DNA from: an uncultured Ilumatobacter sp.
GTDB lineage: Bacteria; Actinomycetota; Acidimicrobiia; Acidimicrobiales; Ilumatobacteraceae
Assembly (NCBI GenBank): GCA_937891565.1
Contig: CALAHA010000050.1
Span: 1-10,675 of the forward strand
DNA: 10,675 nt
Reading direction: 5' to 3'
Shown: positions 1-6,206 of the stretch, piece after piece
Layout: each line of letters begins with the position of its first letter
Position numbering within the stretch: the stretch's first letter is position 1
Notes under the pieces: model-generated
The model's input: only the letters and a program-made list of their open reading frames with translations
Databases searched by the model: none
Told to the model about the DNA's origin: nothing
Position numbers and translations under genes: made by a program

Positions 1-79
1 TGCCCTGCATGTGCAGGTACCAGTTGTCCATGCAGCCAAAGATCGGGTCGCGCGTGTCGGTGGGTGTGTCGGTGCTCAT
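1..79 (-). CDS. N-terminal fragment of an unidentified protein, cut by the window edge
   Basis: A minus-strand ATG at 79 opens a frame that stays open to the window edge and gives 26 residues beginning MSTDTPTDTRDPIFG, with the segment CMDNWYLHMQG at the visible end. The ATG overlaps the TGA stop of the ABM monooxygenase gene by the ATGA arrangement, which is typical of translationally coupled genes in one transcript and is the main support for it being real. The Asp/Thr-rich start followed by an aromatic-rich stretch suggests an ordinary soluble protein. I do not recognise the family from so short a piece. Any function is unknown; it is probably co-expressed with the monooxygenase. Confidence 0.6.
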   Translation of the reverse strand, partial: MSTDTPTDTRDPIFGCMDNWYLHMQG

Positions 80-378
80 CCGAGTGACTCGACGGAGTCG
101 ATCAAGTACTTGTTGATGTTGGAGCCACTGGGCGCGAGGCCTTTGCGGGTTTCTTGCCATGCAGCCATATGGTCACTGGCGAAGTGCGCGTCGAGCGATG
201 CCTGACCGTCCCACAGCTCGTAGAGCATGATGCGGTTGTCATCGTTCGGGTCAGGCGAAAAGATGTACTCGGAGCAGCCGGCCTCGTTGAGGGTCGCAGC
301 GACCATGGGTTGCACCGCATCAAGGAACGCAGCCCGTCCTCCTGGTTGAGTAACGATGGTTCCGGCGACGATCAGCAT
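76..378 (-). CDS. ABM-domain (YgiN-like) putative quinol/antibiotic biosynthesis monooxygenase
   Basis: This is a 100-residue cytoplasmic protein, the usual length of single-domain ABM (antibiotic biosynthesis monooxygenase) proteins, which form ferredoxin-like dimers and oxidise quinol-type or polyketide-type substrates without a cofactor. Family features are visible. It begins with the strand MLIVAGTIV and continues with a helix (RAAFLDAVQPMVAATLNEAGC). The strand pair SEYIFSPD and IMLYELWDGQASLDAH follows, then the helix HFASDHMAAWQE. I chose the ATG at 378 because the protein starts at the first beta strand there, and because a TANNNT hexamer (TACGCT) lies 6 nt upstream. The open frame extends further up to 600, but that part is low-complexity Arg-rich sequence antisense to the neighbouring thioesterase. 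The substrate is not predictable. It is the first gene of a minus-strand operon whose next gene starts inside its stop codon. Confidence 0.82.
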   Translation of the reverse strand: MLIVAGTIVTQPGGRAAFLDAVQPMVAATLNEAGCSEYIFSPDPNDDNRIMLYELWDGQASLDAHFASDHMAAWQETRKGLAPSGSNINKYLIDSVESLG

Positions 379-384
379 GATCCG

Positions 385-390
385 AGCGTA
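385..390 (-). promoter_or_regulatory. Putative leaderless -10 box (TACGCT) for the ABM monooxygenase gene
   Basis: On the minus strand the hexamer TACGCT is followed by CGGATC and then the ATG at 378. A TANNNT -10 element 6 nt from the start codon would place transcription initiation at or next to the A of ATG, as in actinobacterial leaderless mRNAs. No Shine-Dalgarno is visible and no convincing -35 is seen. Similar spacing occurs at five other starts in this window. Confidence 0.5.
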
Positions 391-476
391 TTGCACGAGT
401 GGGGCAAGGACCGCAACGGTGGGTCCGAGCGCGGCTCGAAGCCGCGGGCCGCACGAGTATCTGTCACGATCACCGC

Positions 477-1220
477 ATGGCCGCTGTCCCTGGAGCTTCT
501 GAATTGCTTGATCCGCCAGCGGTCGGCCGACGATTCGATGCGGAGCGAAAGGTCCGGCTCGGCGACGTCGACCCGCGTGGCGAGCTGCGCCTCGATGCAA
601 CGGCGCGCTACCTGCAAGACATCGCGAGCGATGATGCAGCAGATGCCGAACTCGACGGTGCCTGGGGATGGGTGGTGCGGCGTTCGATGATCGATGTGCG
701 CCAGCCGGCAGTGCTCGACGAGGTTGTCATGGTGACGACGTTCTGCACGGGCCTCGGCCGCAGCTGGGCGGAACGAACAACGATCCTTGCCGGATCGCTC
801 GGTGCCGCTATCGCGACCGTGAGCATCTGGGTCCAGGTCGCTATCGGTACTGGCCGGCCGGCTGTGTTGACCCAGCAGTTCATCGATGCGTACGGCCCGG
901 CATGCGATGGCCGCAAGGTCTCGGCACGACTCGCACTGGCGGCGCCGACTGACTTGGCCGGTGGAACACCGTGGGCTATCAGGCGGGCCGATCTCGACCC
1001 GTTCGATCACGTCAACAATGCAGCGAACTGGGCGTTTGTCGAGGAGTCGGTCAACGCAATGATGCCGCGCCGTGGCCGTGCCGAGATGGAGTTCATTGGG
1101 CCGGTGACGTACGGAACAAGCGTCCAGAGCGTCGTCGAGCGCGCTGACGGAGCGACGTCGATGTGGTTGCTGAACGAGGGCTCAGTGCTCAGCGCAGCGC
1201 GCTGGTCGTCGGCCAACTGA
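477..1220 (+). CDS. Acyl-ACP thioesterase-like double-hotdog protein (FAT family)
   Basis: This 247-residue cytoplasmic protein resembles bacterial members of the FatA/FatB acyl-ACP thioesterase family, which release fatty acids from acyl carrier protein or CoA. Two hotdog repeats are visible. The first runs from about residue 22 (RKVRLGDVDPRGELRLDATARYLQDIASDDA) to about 145. The second begins near 165 and carries the family signature DLDPFDHVNNAANWAFVEE at about 172-190, where the Asp/Asn/His cluster is expected to be catalytic. The ATG at 477 was chosen because family similarity begins soon after it. A GTG at 399 would add an unlikely Arg-rich extension. There is no obvious Shine-Dalgarno. 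It is divergent from the ABM gene across about 100 bp and convergent with selD, with only 2 nt between the two stops. It could act on another acyl-thioester. Confidence 0.82.
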   Translation: MAAVPGASELLDPPAVGRRFDAERKVRLGDVDPRGELRLDATARYLQDIASDDAADAELDGAWGWVVRRSMIDVRQPAVLDEVVMVTTFCTGLGRSWAERTTILAGSLGAAIATVSIWVQVAIGTGRPAVLTQQFIDAYGPACDGRKVSARLALAAPTDLAGGTPWAIRRADLDPFDHVNNAANWAFVEESVNAMMPRRGRAEMEFIGPVTYGTSVQSVVERADGATSMWLLNEGSVLSAARWSSAN

Positions 1221-1222
1221 AC

Positions 1223-2275
1223 TCAGCGGAGGATGAGGCCGGGCGTGCCAGCAGCTGTCGAGCCAATGTGTGCTGCTTGGTGCCCGGTGGCAGCAAGTTC
1301 AGCGAGCACGGCAGCGGTTTCACCGGGGTCGACTCCGAAGACGAGGCCGCCCGACGTTTGTGCGTCAGCGATCAACAGTTGATGTATTTCGCCGTGGCTG
1401 CCGGCATCGAGGAACTCGACACCCCACTCGAGGTTGCGGCGCGATCCGCCGGGCATGACCCCTGCTTCGGCGTGATCAACAGAGCCGCTGAGGAACGGCA
1501 CGGCGTCGAACTCGATAGTGGTGGAGACATGTGATTCGAGCGACATGCGGCCCAAGTGGCCGAGCAGACCGAATCCGGTGACATCGGTACAGCCGGTGGC
1601 GCCCGCGCCGACAGCCAGGCGGCAGGCAACGTCGTTCAGTCGAATCATGGAAGCAACAGCCCCAGCGGCTTCGGCTTCGGTCGCAGCACCTGACTTGATT
1701 GCCGTGGTCAGCACGCCGACGCCCAACGCCTTTGTCAAGATGATGTCTTGGCCTGGGCGAAGCCCGGCGTTGGTCAGGATGCGGTCAGGATGGACCTCGC
1801 CGGTGACCGACATACCGTACTTCGGTTCGGGATCGTCGATCGTGTGGCCGCCAACGATGACGAAACCGCCAGCCGTTGCGATGTCTTGCCCGCCAGCGAG
1901 TAGCTCGGACAGCAACTCGATCGGCAGTGCGTCTTTGGGCCAACCGACGAGGTTGAGCGCGAAGAGCGGGCGGCCACCCATTGCATAGATATCGGACACG
2001 CTGTTCGCAGCAGCCACTTGGCCCCAGGTGCGCGCATCATCGACCACCGGGGTGATGAAGTCGGCAGTGGAGACGATTGCTCGGTCGTCGTCGAGTTTCC
2101 ACACTGCGGCGTCGTCGCCGGTGTCGGTGCCGACGAGGAGTTCGTCAGGATGATCGGTTTTGAGATGGCGCACGACGTGTGCCAGTTCGCCAGGGGCGAG
2201 TTTGCAGCCTCAACCGGCGCCGTGACTGAACTGCGTCAACCGAATCCGGTCGCGCTCGTTGTCGTTGTCATGCAT
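1223..2275 (-). CDS. selD: Selenide, water dikinase (selenophosphate synthetase), itself a selenoprotein with in-frame UGA
   Basis: SelD makes selenophosphate from selenide and ATP, the selenium donor for Sec-tRNA and 2-selenouridine. A conventional ORF starts only at a GTG at 2173 and lacks the catalytic N-terminus. In the same frame upstream I read SHGAG-TGA-GCKLAPGELAH, with the TGA at complement(2210..2212), back to an ATG at 2275 preceded by a strong Shine-Dalgarno. Reading the UGA as selenocysteine gives 350 residues, close to the usual length. Sec22 and Lys25 align with E. coli Cys17 and Lys20. Other conserved sites follow: Asp55 in GDDAAV, Asp72 in STADF, Asp95 in NSVSDIYAMGG, GGHTIDDPEP, Asp231 in TDVTGFGLLGHL, and PGGSRRN and DAQTSGG. 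It is the last gene of a probable operon with the LLM oxidoreductase and ACT genes, and its stop lies 2 nt from that of the convergent thioesterase. Confidence 0.95.
2180..2212 (-). promoter_or_regulatory. Selenocysteine UGA codon and candidate bacterial SECIS hairpin in selD
   Basis: The Sec codon is complement(2210..2212). Immediately downstream in the mRNA is a perfect 5-bp stem UCGCC/GGCGA with loop CCU (complement 2187..2199). A UGC/GCA pairing may close a lower stem outside an internal loop (2180..2206). The apical loop begins 15 nt after UGA, close to the range known for bacterial SECIS elements bound by SelB. The usual conserved G at the start of the apical loop is not evident, so the fold is tentative although the Sec codon itself is well supported. 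Confidence 0.5.
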
Positions 2276-2280
2276 GTTCG

Positions 2281-2288
2281 CCCCCTTT
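2281..2288 (-). promoter_or_regulatory. Strong ribosome binding site fixing the selD start
   Basis: On the minus strand AAAGGGGG is followed by CGAAC and the ATG at 2275. This purine-rich Shine-Dalgarno, 5 nt from the ATG, is the clearest in the window. It supports initiation upstream of the in-frame UGA rather than at the internal GTG at 2173. Confidence 0.75.
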
Positions 2289-2320
2289 CCGAAATTGTGA
2301 TCTGGTGAAGTTCTACCGGC

Positions 2321-2845
2321 TCATTCTGGCCGAAGGTCGAGGTCGACCATCAACTCGTTGGCAATGTCTTCAAGTGTTTCGCGGAGTTGGTCCAGCCCCA
2401 GTTCGTTCGGAACTCGCAGCGTCGCCTTTGCTTCGAAGAGGAGCTCGCCAGACATCGGCGCCGACGTCGTATTGGTTTCGAGTTCGACGATGCTGACGTC
2501 TCGTGTGGCGAGTGCTGCGGAGATCTCACTGATGATTCCGGGGCGGTCCTGGCCAACGAGTTCGAGACGTAACAGGTTTTCCAACGGTTCGTCCTCGGTT
2601 GAAGACGAGGCGATTGCGACCTGAACATCGAGAAGACCTTGAGCATTGAGGCCGTCGAGACTGGCCTGGAGGGCTGTGACGTTCTCGTCGGGTACGGAAA
2701 CAACCACGATGCCCGCAAACTGGCCGGCGAGGCGCGCCATGTGGCTGCGGTCCCAGCTGCCGCCGTGGCGCGCAATGGGGCCGGCGAGTGCGTCGACGAG
2801 TCCGGACGTGTCGTTGCCAATGACGGTGAGCACCAGTGTTGCCAT
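2321..2845 (-). CDS. Double ACT-domain protein, GcvR-like
   Basis: This 174-residue soluble protein is built of two ACT domains, small ligand-binding modules that usually sense amino acids. The first (about 1-80) starts MATLVLTVIGNDTSGLVDALAGPIARHGG. The second (about 88-170) contains LLRLELVGQDRPGIISEISAAL, with the typical DRPGI turn between strand and helix. The arrangement and length match the GcvR family (glycine cleavage system regulator), proteins without a DNA-binding domain that act through partners. The ligand here cannot be told. The ATG at 2845 starts directly at the first strand. No good Shine-Dalgarno is seen upstream. It lies 54 nt after the LLM gene and about 45 nt before selD on the same strand, so co-transcription is likely. 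A functional link to selenium metabolism is not established. Confidence 0.82.
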   Translation of the reverse strand: MATLVLTVIGNDTSGLVDALAGPIARHGGSWDRSHMARLAGQFAGIVVVSVPDENVTALQASLDGLNAQGLLDVQVAIASSSTEDEPLENLLRLELVGQDRPGIISEISAALATRDVSIVELETNTTSAPMSGELLFEAKATLRVPNELGLDQLRETLEDIANELMVDLDLRPE

Positions 2846-2899
2846 TGGTGCAGTGTGTCAGACGTGGCGGGGCCGAGTGCTGAACTCCGACCGACAAGT

Positions 2900-3937
2900 T
2901 CAGTAGGCGGCTACAATTGGGGCGAGTTCGGCCGGTGTTGCACCGTGCATGATCACCGCGTCGGCCCCAAGCGACAGTTGGCGGCGAACCGCAGCGGCAC
3001 ACTGCTGGGCCGAACCGGTGGCTGCCGGTGCAAGCCATGCGGCAGGGAGCAGGGTGGCGATGTGCTCAAGCTGTTCCGTGGTCGCGACAGCGTCGATTGC
3101 TCCCTTGATTCCCTGCACCATGTGGTCAGAGCGGAATGCAGTGAGTCGTGCGGGGTCCCAGTTGTTCGTCGTGACCATCAGGTCGCCGTATGCCTGCAGA
3201 TAGGTGGCGAGGCGACCAACCGTCTTGTTGAGCTTGAGGGTTTCGTCGATGTGGTCGCCGACTGTGGCGAAGCATGACCAAACTTTGACGTTGCTCGGGT
3301 CGCGACCGGCCCGTTCGGCAGCCTGCTTGACCGTCGCGACGCAGCGCTGGACCGTCTCGTCGGTGAAGAAGGTGTGGAGGATGACGTTGTCGAAGGCTCG
3401 GCCGCCGAGTTCGAGTGTGTTCGGCCCGAAGGCAACGATCGACAGGTCGATGTCTTCGTCGAAGGTCGGGTCGAGTCGGAGCACGGGGTATTTACCGATC
3501 GGGCCGTCGTGGCCAATGATTGTTTCTCCGTGCCACAGGCGTCGCATCACCCCGGCGAAGTCCTCCATCTGAGCGGTCGTGATGCGTTCGATGCCGTACG
3601 CATCGAAGAGGGGAGCGATGCCGCGGCCAATGCCGAGTGAGAAGCGGCCACTGGTCAGCCGGTGCATCGTCGTGGCGTGAGCGGCCGTGACAATCGGGTG
3701 GCGAGTGTTGTGGTTGGTGGCGCCAGTAATGATTTTGATGTGGTTCGACACTGCGCCGACTGCGCCCGACAGGGTGAATGCCTCCTTGATGTTGAAGCGT
3801 TCGGAGATGAACACGGCGCCGAGGCCGAGTTTTTCGGCATGGCGTACCTCGTCGATCAGGTCACGGGGTGATTCCGGCGCGCCGGCCAACGTGTAAAACC
3901 CCAACTCCGGATGGCGAACCGACGTGTCATCGCTCAT
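2900..3937 (-). CDS. LLM-class (luciferase-like) flavin/F420-dependent oxidoreductase
   Basis: This 345-residue TIM-barrel protein belongs to the bacterial luciferase-like superfamily, whose members use FMN or, commonly in actinobacteria, coenzyme F420. Family features are LGFYTLAGAPESPRDLIDEVRHAEKLGLGAVFISER at 12-46, the motif TGATNHNTRHPIVTAAHATTMHRLTSGRFSLGIGRG (about 71-106, the flavin/deazaflavin-binding region), and a C-terminal helix pair ending VIMHGATPAELAPIVAAY. From memory it resembles the TIGR03857-type F420 group, which I could not confirm. The ATG at 3937 was chosen because the barrel starts shortly after it and a TACGGT hexamer lies 8 nt upstream. The open frame to 4126 only overlaps the divergent VOC gene. 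It is probably the first gene of a unit continuing into the ACT gene and selD. The substrate is unknown. Confidence 0.85.
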   Translation of the reverse strand: MSDDTSVRHPELGFYTLAGAPESPRDLIDEVRHAEKLGLGAVFISERFNIKEAFTLSGAVGAVSNHIKIITGATNHNTRHPIVTAAHATTMHRLTSGRFSLGIGRGIAPLFDAYGIERITTAQMEDFAGVMRRLWHGETIIGHDGPIGKYPVLRLDPTFDEDIDLSIVAFGPNTLELGGRAFDNVILHTFFTDETVQRCVATVKQAAERAGRDPSNVKVWSCFATVGDHIDETLKLNKTVGRLATYLQAYGDLMVTTNNWDPARLTAFRSDHMVQGIKGAIDAVATTEQLEHIATLLPAAWLAPAATGSAQQCAAAVRRQLSLGADAVIMHGATPAELAPIVAAY

Positions 3938-3945
3938 GATCAGCG

Positions 3946-3951
3946 ACCGTA
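3946..3951 (-). promoter_or_regulatory. Putative leaderless -10 box (TACGGT) for the LLM oxidoreductase gene
   Basis: The minus strand reads TACGGT, then CGCTGATC, then the ATG at 3937. The TANNNT hexamer at 8 nt fits leaderless initiation; no Shine-Dalgarno is present. The box and the next 6 bases are nearly the same as those in front of the azlC-like gene. Confidence 0.5.
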
Positions 3952-3988
3952 GTGGTGCGCCGACTCGCTCGACGTAGCGCACTGTTCG

Positions 3989-3994
3989 TAGCGT
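3989..3994 (+). promoter_or_regulatory. Putative leaderless -10 box (TAGCGT) for the VOC gene
   Basis: TAGCGT is followed by TCTTGC and the ATG at 4001, a spacing of 6 nt consistent with a leaderless transcript. No ribosome binding site is seen. The same short divergent region (3938-4000) carries the opposing -10 box of the LLM gene and a direct repeat of CGTAGCG at 3973 and 3987. Confidence 0.5.
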
Positions 3995-4000
3995 TCTTGC

Positions 4001-4663
4001 ATGATCCGTCTCCGCCAGGTTGCCCTCGTCGCTCACGATCTTGATGCCGTTGTTGGTGAACTCTGTGACACGCTCGGTCTCACTGTCTGCTTTAACGATC
4101 CGGGAGTCGGTGAGTTCGGCCTCCACAACGCATTGATGGTGATCGGCGATCAGTTCCTCGAAGTCGTCTCACCGACGAAGCCCGACACCGCCGGTGGCCG
4201 CCTGCTCGACAAGCGCAACGGCGACGGCGGCTACATGGCTATTTACGAAGTCGATGACCTGGATGATCGGCTCGAACACCTCGCAGCGCACGACACACGA
4301 ATCATCTGGGCGGGTGACTTCCCGACAATTCGAGGCCGCCACCTGCACCCTCGTGATGTCGGTGGGGTGATTGCTTCGCTCGATCAGCCGGTGCCGCAGG
4401 GCAGTTGGACCTGGGCTGGCCCGACGTGGCAGCCGAACCAAGATGACTCCGTCGTGGCATCGATTGCAGGGGTCACGGTGGGCGCTGCCGACGCCAGTGT
4501 GATGTCGGCGCGTTGGCAGGAGCTCGGCCTGCGGACAGCGGTGCGGTTTGTTGCCGCAGGCGAGCGTGGCGAAGGCCTCGATGGTGTTGACCTGGTTGCG
4601 AGCGATCGCGACCGAGTCGGCGAATCGCATGACATCGGCGGCGTCACGTTCACGCTCGTGTAA
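4001..4663 (+). CDS. VOC-superfamily (glyoxalase-like domain) protein
   Basis: This is a 220-residue cytoplasmic protein of the vicinal oxygen chelate superfamily, which contains lyases, isomerases and dioxygenases with a divalent metal held by His/Glu ligands. The first beta-alpha-beta module shows LRQVALVAHDLDAVVGELCDTLGL with His12, and the strand FLEVVSPTKPDTAGGRLLDKR with Glu54. GGYMAIYEVDDLDDRLEHLA (about 76-95) and HPRDVGGVIASLDQP follow. A second, more divergent module occupies about 145-220. The organisation looks like the long glyoxalase-like (Glyoxalase_3 type) proteins common in actinobacteria. The start is the first ATG, directly before strand 1. It is divergent from the LLM gene (63 bp apart) and convergent with the HNH gene. 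The substrate is unknown. Confidence 0.82.
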   Translation: MIRLRQVALVAHDLDAVVGELCDTLGLTVCFNDPGVGEFGLHNALMVIGDQFLEVVSPTKPDTAGGRLLDKRNGDGGYMAIYEVDDLDDRLEHLAAHDTRIIWAGDFPTIRGRHLHPRDVGGVIASLDQPVPQGSWTWAGPTWQPNQDDSVVASIAGVTVGAADASVMSARWQELGLRTAVRFVAAGERGEGLDGVDLVASDRDRVGESHDIGGVTFTLV

Positions 4664-4665
4664 GG

Positions 4666-4722
4666 GCGGGCGTCTTGCGTGAAAGCAGACGGGCCACGAA
4701 GGTCAAACCTTCAGACGCCCGC
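4666..4722. terminator. Structured inverted repeat between convergent genes, possible bidirectional terminator
   Basis: GCGGGCGTCT at 4666-4675 is perfectly complementary to AGACGCCCGC at 4713-4722. A second perfect hairpin, GAAGGT-CAA-ACCTTC (4698-4712), sits directly inside the right arm. CGTCT at 4671-4675 can instead pair with AGACG at 4687-4691 to give an alternative hairpin. The position between two convergent genes (VOC ends 4663, HNH gene ends 4751) suits a terminator for both strands, but no U-run follows on either side, so intrinsic termination is uncertain. Confidence 0.5.
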
Positions 4723-4750
4723 TGCTGCTCGTGCTCGAGATGAGCTCTGG

Positions 4751-6136
4751 TCAGTGCAGGCCGGGTGGTTGCAGGCGTGCGAGGTATTCGTTGTCAGTTC
4801 GCATGCGTTCGCGCAGGTCGTCGTAGTAGGTGCGGGGCGGGTTGAAGTAGATCTGCCCGGTGTCCATCCGCCCACCATCAGGATGTGAATACGTCGCCGT
4901 GGGTGTGGGCGGTGGCCCGGTCGGCAGATTTGGTGACGCGCCTGATGGTCTGATTTGTCGGCCATGGGTGTTGCGGAATTCGAGGCCTTCGGGTTGGTCG
5001 GCGTCACCGGTGATGTCGAGTCGGCCTCGGTGGTGCATCCGATGATGTTTGCCGCACACGAGGACAAGACTGGCTGAATCGGTGCGGCCGCCGTGTTCCC
5101 AATGAATCAGATGATGTACTTCGAGCCCGAGTGTCGCGTCGCAGCCCGGAACCCGACATGCGCCGTGGTCGCGATGCTCAATCGCGGTGCGGGTGCGGGC
5201 CGGCACCACATACTGGGCGCGACCAACTGACACCGGCAGACCGTTCGAGACGAATACGGGTGTGACGGTGCCGTCGCAGGTGACAAAGCGGCGGATTGCG
5301 TCGGGGACGTTCCAGCCGGTCGCGTCGGTCATGCCCCGGTCCGAGTGGCCGGTGTTGATGAACAGGTTGACCCGGAACCGGGCGCGCCGAGCCGGGTCAG
5401 GGATCGAGTCGAGCGACGTATGGGCCATCTCATGGAGTGCTTCAGCGAGACCGGCACCGAACTCGCCACGCTGGAAGATGCGGTCGCGGGTTTCGTCGAG
5501 CGCCGCTTTCACAACCATTCCAGCGTCCGCTTCGAAGCGACCAGTGAGACGGAACGTGCCGTTCTCGTCCTGCCACATCGACAGGAACTCTTCAACCAAC
5601 GGCACTCCCGCCTCAGACGAATCCACTGCATCGGCATCGGAAACTGCATGTGTATCGGAGTTCGTTTCGCCCGGGGCGACATCGTCGGGCTGCACCCTGG
5701 CGCTCGTTTCGGCGTGATCGAGCCGTTCGCGGCCCTCGTCGTCAAGCTTCGGGAACGGATACTTCTGCAGCACGTAACGGAGCTGTGTAACTGTCATCTC
5801 GATCGCGTAGTCACGCGACTGCTCATCAGCCCACCCCGGTGCATTCCGCGCAATTGTCGTCATCTGATCAAGCGACAGCTCGCCGCGTCGGAACGCCTCG
5901 ATTGAGGCGGGGAGCTGATCAGCCCGTTCGGCTATCGCCACGATCGACTGGGCCATTGCGGGTGCAACGCCGGCCCGCCAAGCAACCCACGCCCACATCG
6001 ACGTCATCCCTTCACCAGCCCATAGACGGTCGTCAGCTAACAAGAGAATGACCCGATCGACAAGGGCAGCGTGTTGGGCGTTGAGCACGCCAACAATGTC
6101 GTTGAACTCACGCTCGATCCCGGCTACCGATGACAT
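4751..6136 (-). CDS. DUF222-HNH endonuclease domain protein (13E12 repeat type)
   Basis: This 461-residue protein is of the DUF222 plus HNH type that is abundant in actinobacteria. The N-terminal helical DUF222 region spans about residues 1-300. A low-complexity acidic stretch sits at about 145-177. The HNH module follows, with zinc ligands CRVPGC (327-332), EVHHLIHWEHGG around His341/342, and CGKHHRMHH from 361. The position that usually holds the central Asn (pattern NLVLLC) reads SLVLVC, so Ser356 replaces it. The C-terminal tail is Pro-rich. The protein is probably a DNA-binding nuclease of unknown role. I chose the ATG at 6136 over the ORF limit at 6208 because a LexA-like box and promoter elements lie directly upstream of it. 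The 24-residue extension (Phe/Leu/His-rich) also falls in AT-rich promoter DNA. Confidence 0.85.
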   Translation of the reverse strand: MSSVAGIEREFNDIVGVLNAQHAALVDRVILLLADDRLWAGEGMTSMWAWVAWRAGVAPAMAQSIVAIAERADQLPASIEAFRRGELSLDQMTTIARNAPGWADEQSRDYAIEMTVTQLRYVLQKYPFPKLDDEGRERLDHAETSARVQPDDVAPGETNSDTHAVSDADAVDSSEAGVPLVEEFLSMWQDENGTFRLTGRFEADAGMVVKAALDETRDRIFQRGEFGAGLAEALHEMAHTSLDSIPDPARRARFRVNLFINTGHSDRGMTDATGWNVPDAIRRFVTCDGTVTPVFVSNGLPVSVGRAQYVVPARTRTAIEHRDHGACRVPGCDATLGLEVHHLIHWEHGGRTDSASLVLVCGKHHRMHHRGRLDITGDADQPEGLEFRNTHGRQIRPSGASPNLPTGPPPTPTATYSHPDGGRMDTGQIYFNPPRTYYDDLRERMRTDNEYLARLQPPGLH

Positions 6137-6171
6137 GTTGTGAGCGTACAGATGTTCGATAAAAAAATCAA
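6137..6171 (-). promoter_or_regulatory. Promoter with LexA-like SOS box for the DUF222-HNH gene
   Basis: On the minus strand, TTGATT (complement 6166..6171) and TACGCT (complement 6143..6148) are separated by 17 bp. TACGCT is followed by CACAAC and the ATG at 6136, so transcription would begin at the start codon. Across the spacer and -10 lies TCGAAC-ATCT-GTACGC (6144..6159). It matches the mycobacterial LexA consensus TCGAAC-N4-GTTCGA at 10 of 12 positions, with one perfect half-site. LexA binding there would block polymerase. Some mycobacterial 13E12 genes are known to be LexA-regulated, which fits. Confidence 0.5.
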
Positions 6172-6206
6172 GAACAATCGTATGTTTGTTTGGTAGACAT
6201 GCATTC

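Noticed and set aside
86..99. Dyad GACTC-GACG-GAGTC near the end of the ABM gene
   Set aside because: It is short, lies inside coding sequence just before the overlapping start of the next gene, and has no terminator tail.
379..600. N-terminal extension of the ABM monooxygenase to 600
   Set aside because: The extra 74 residues are Arg/Pro-rich and antisense to the thioesterase gene; the ABM fold begins at the ATG at 378.
154..690. Long open frames on the opposite strand or other phases of the genes (for example 154-690, 372-1010, 2526-3038, 2639-3277, 5187-5905)
   Set aside because: High GC creates long non-stop frames; these have no recognisable protein features and overlap real genes.
1223..2173. 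SelD starting at the GTG at 2173
   Set aside because: It would remove the GAG-Sec/Cys-GCK active-site segment and has no ribosome binding site; the upstream frame through UGA restores both.
3938..4126. N-terminal extension of the LLM oxidoreductase to 4126
   Set aside because: It overlaps the divergent VOC gene, and the TIM-barrel sequence begins after the ATG at 3937.
6156..6200. AT-rich stretch as a possible foreign insertion or attachment site
   Set aside because: It contains the divergent promoter region with a -35-like hexamer and SOS-like box; no repeats or integrase gene are present.
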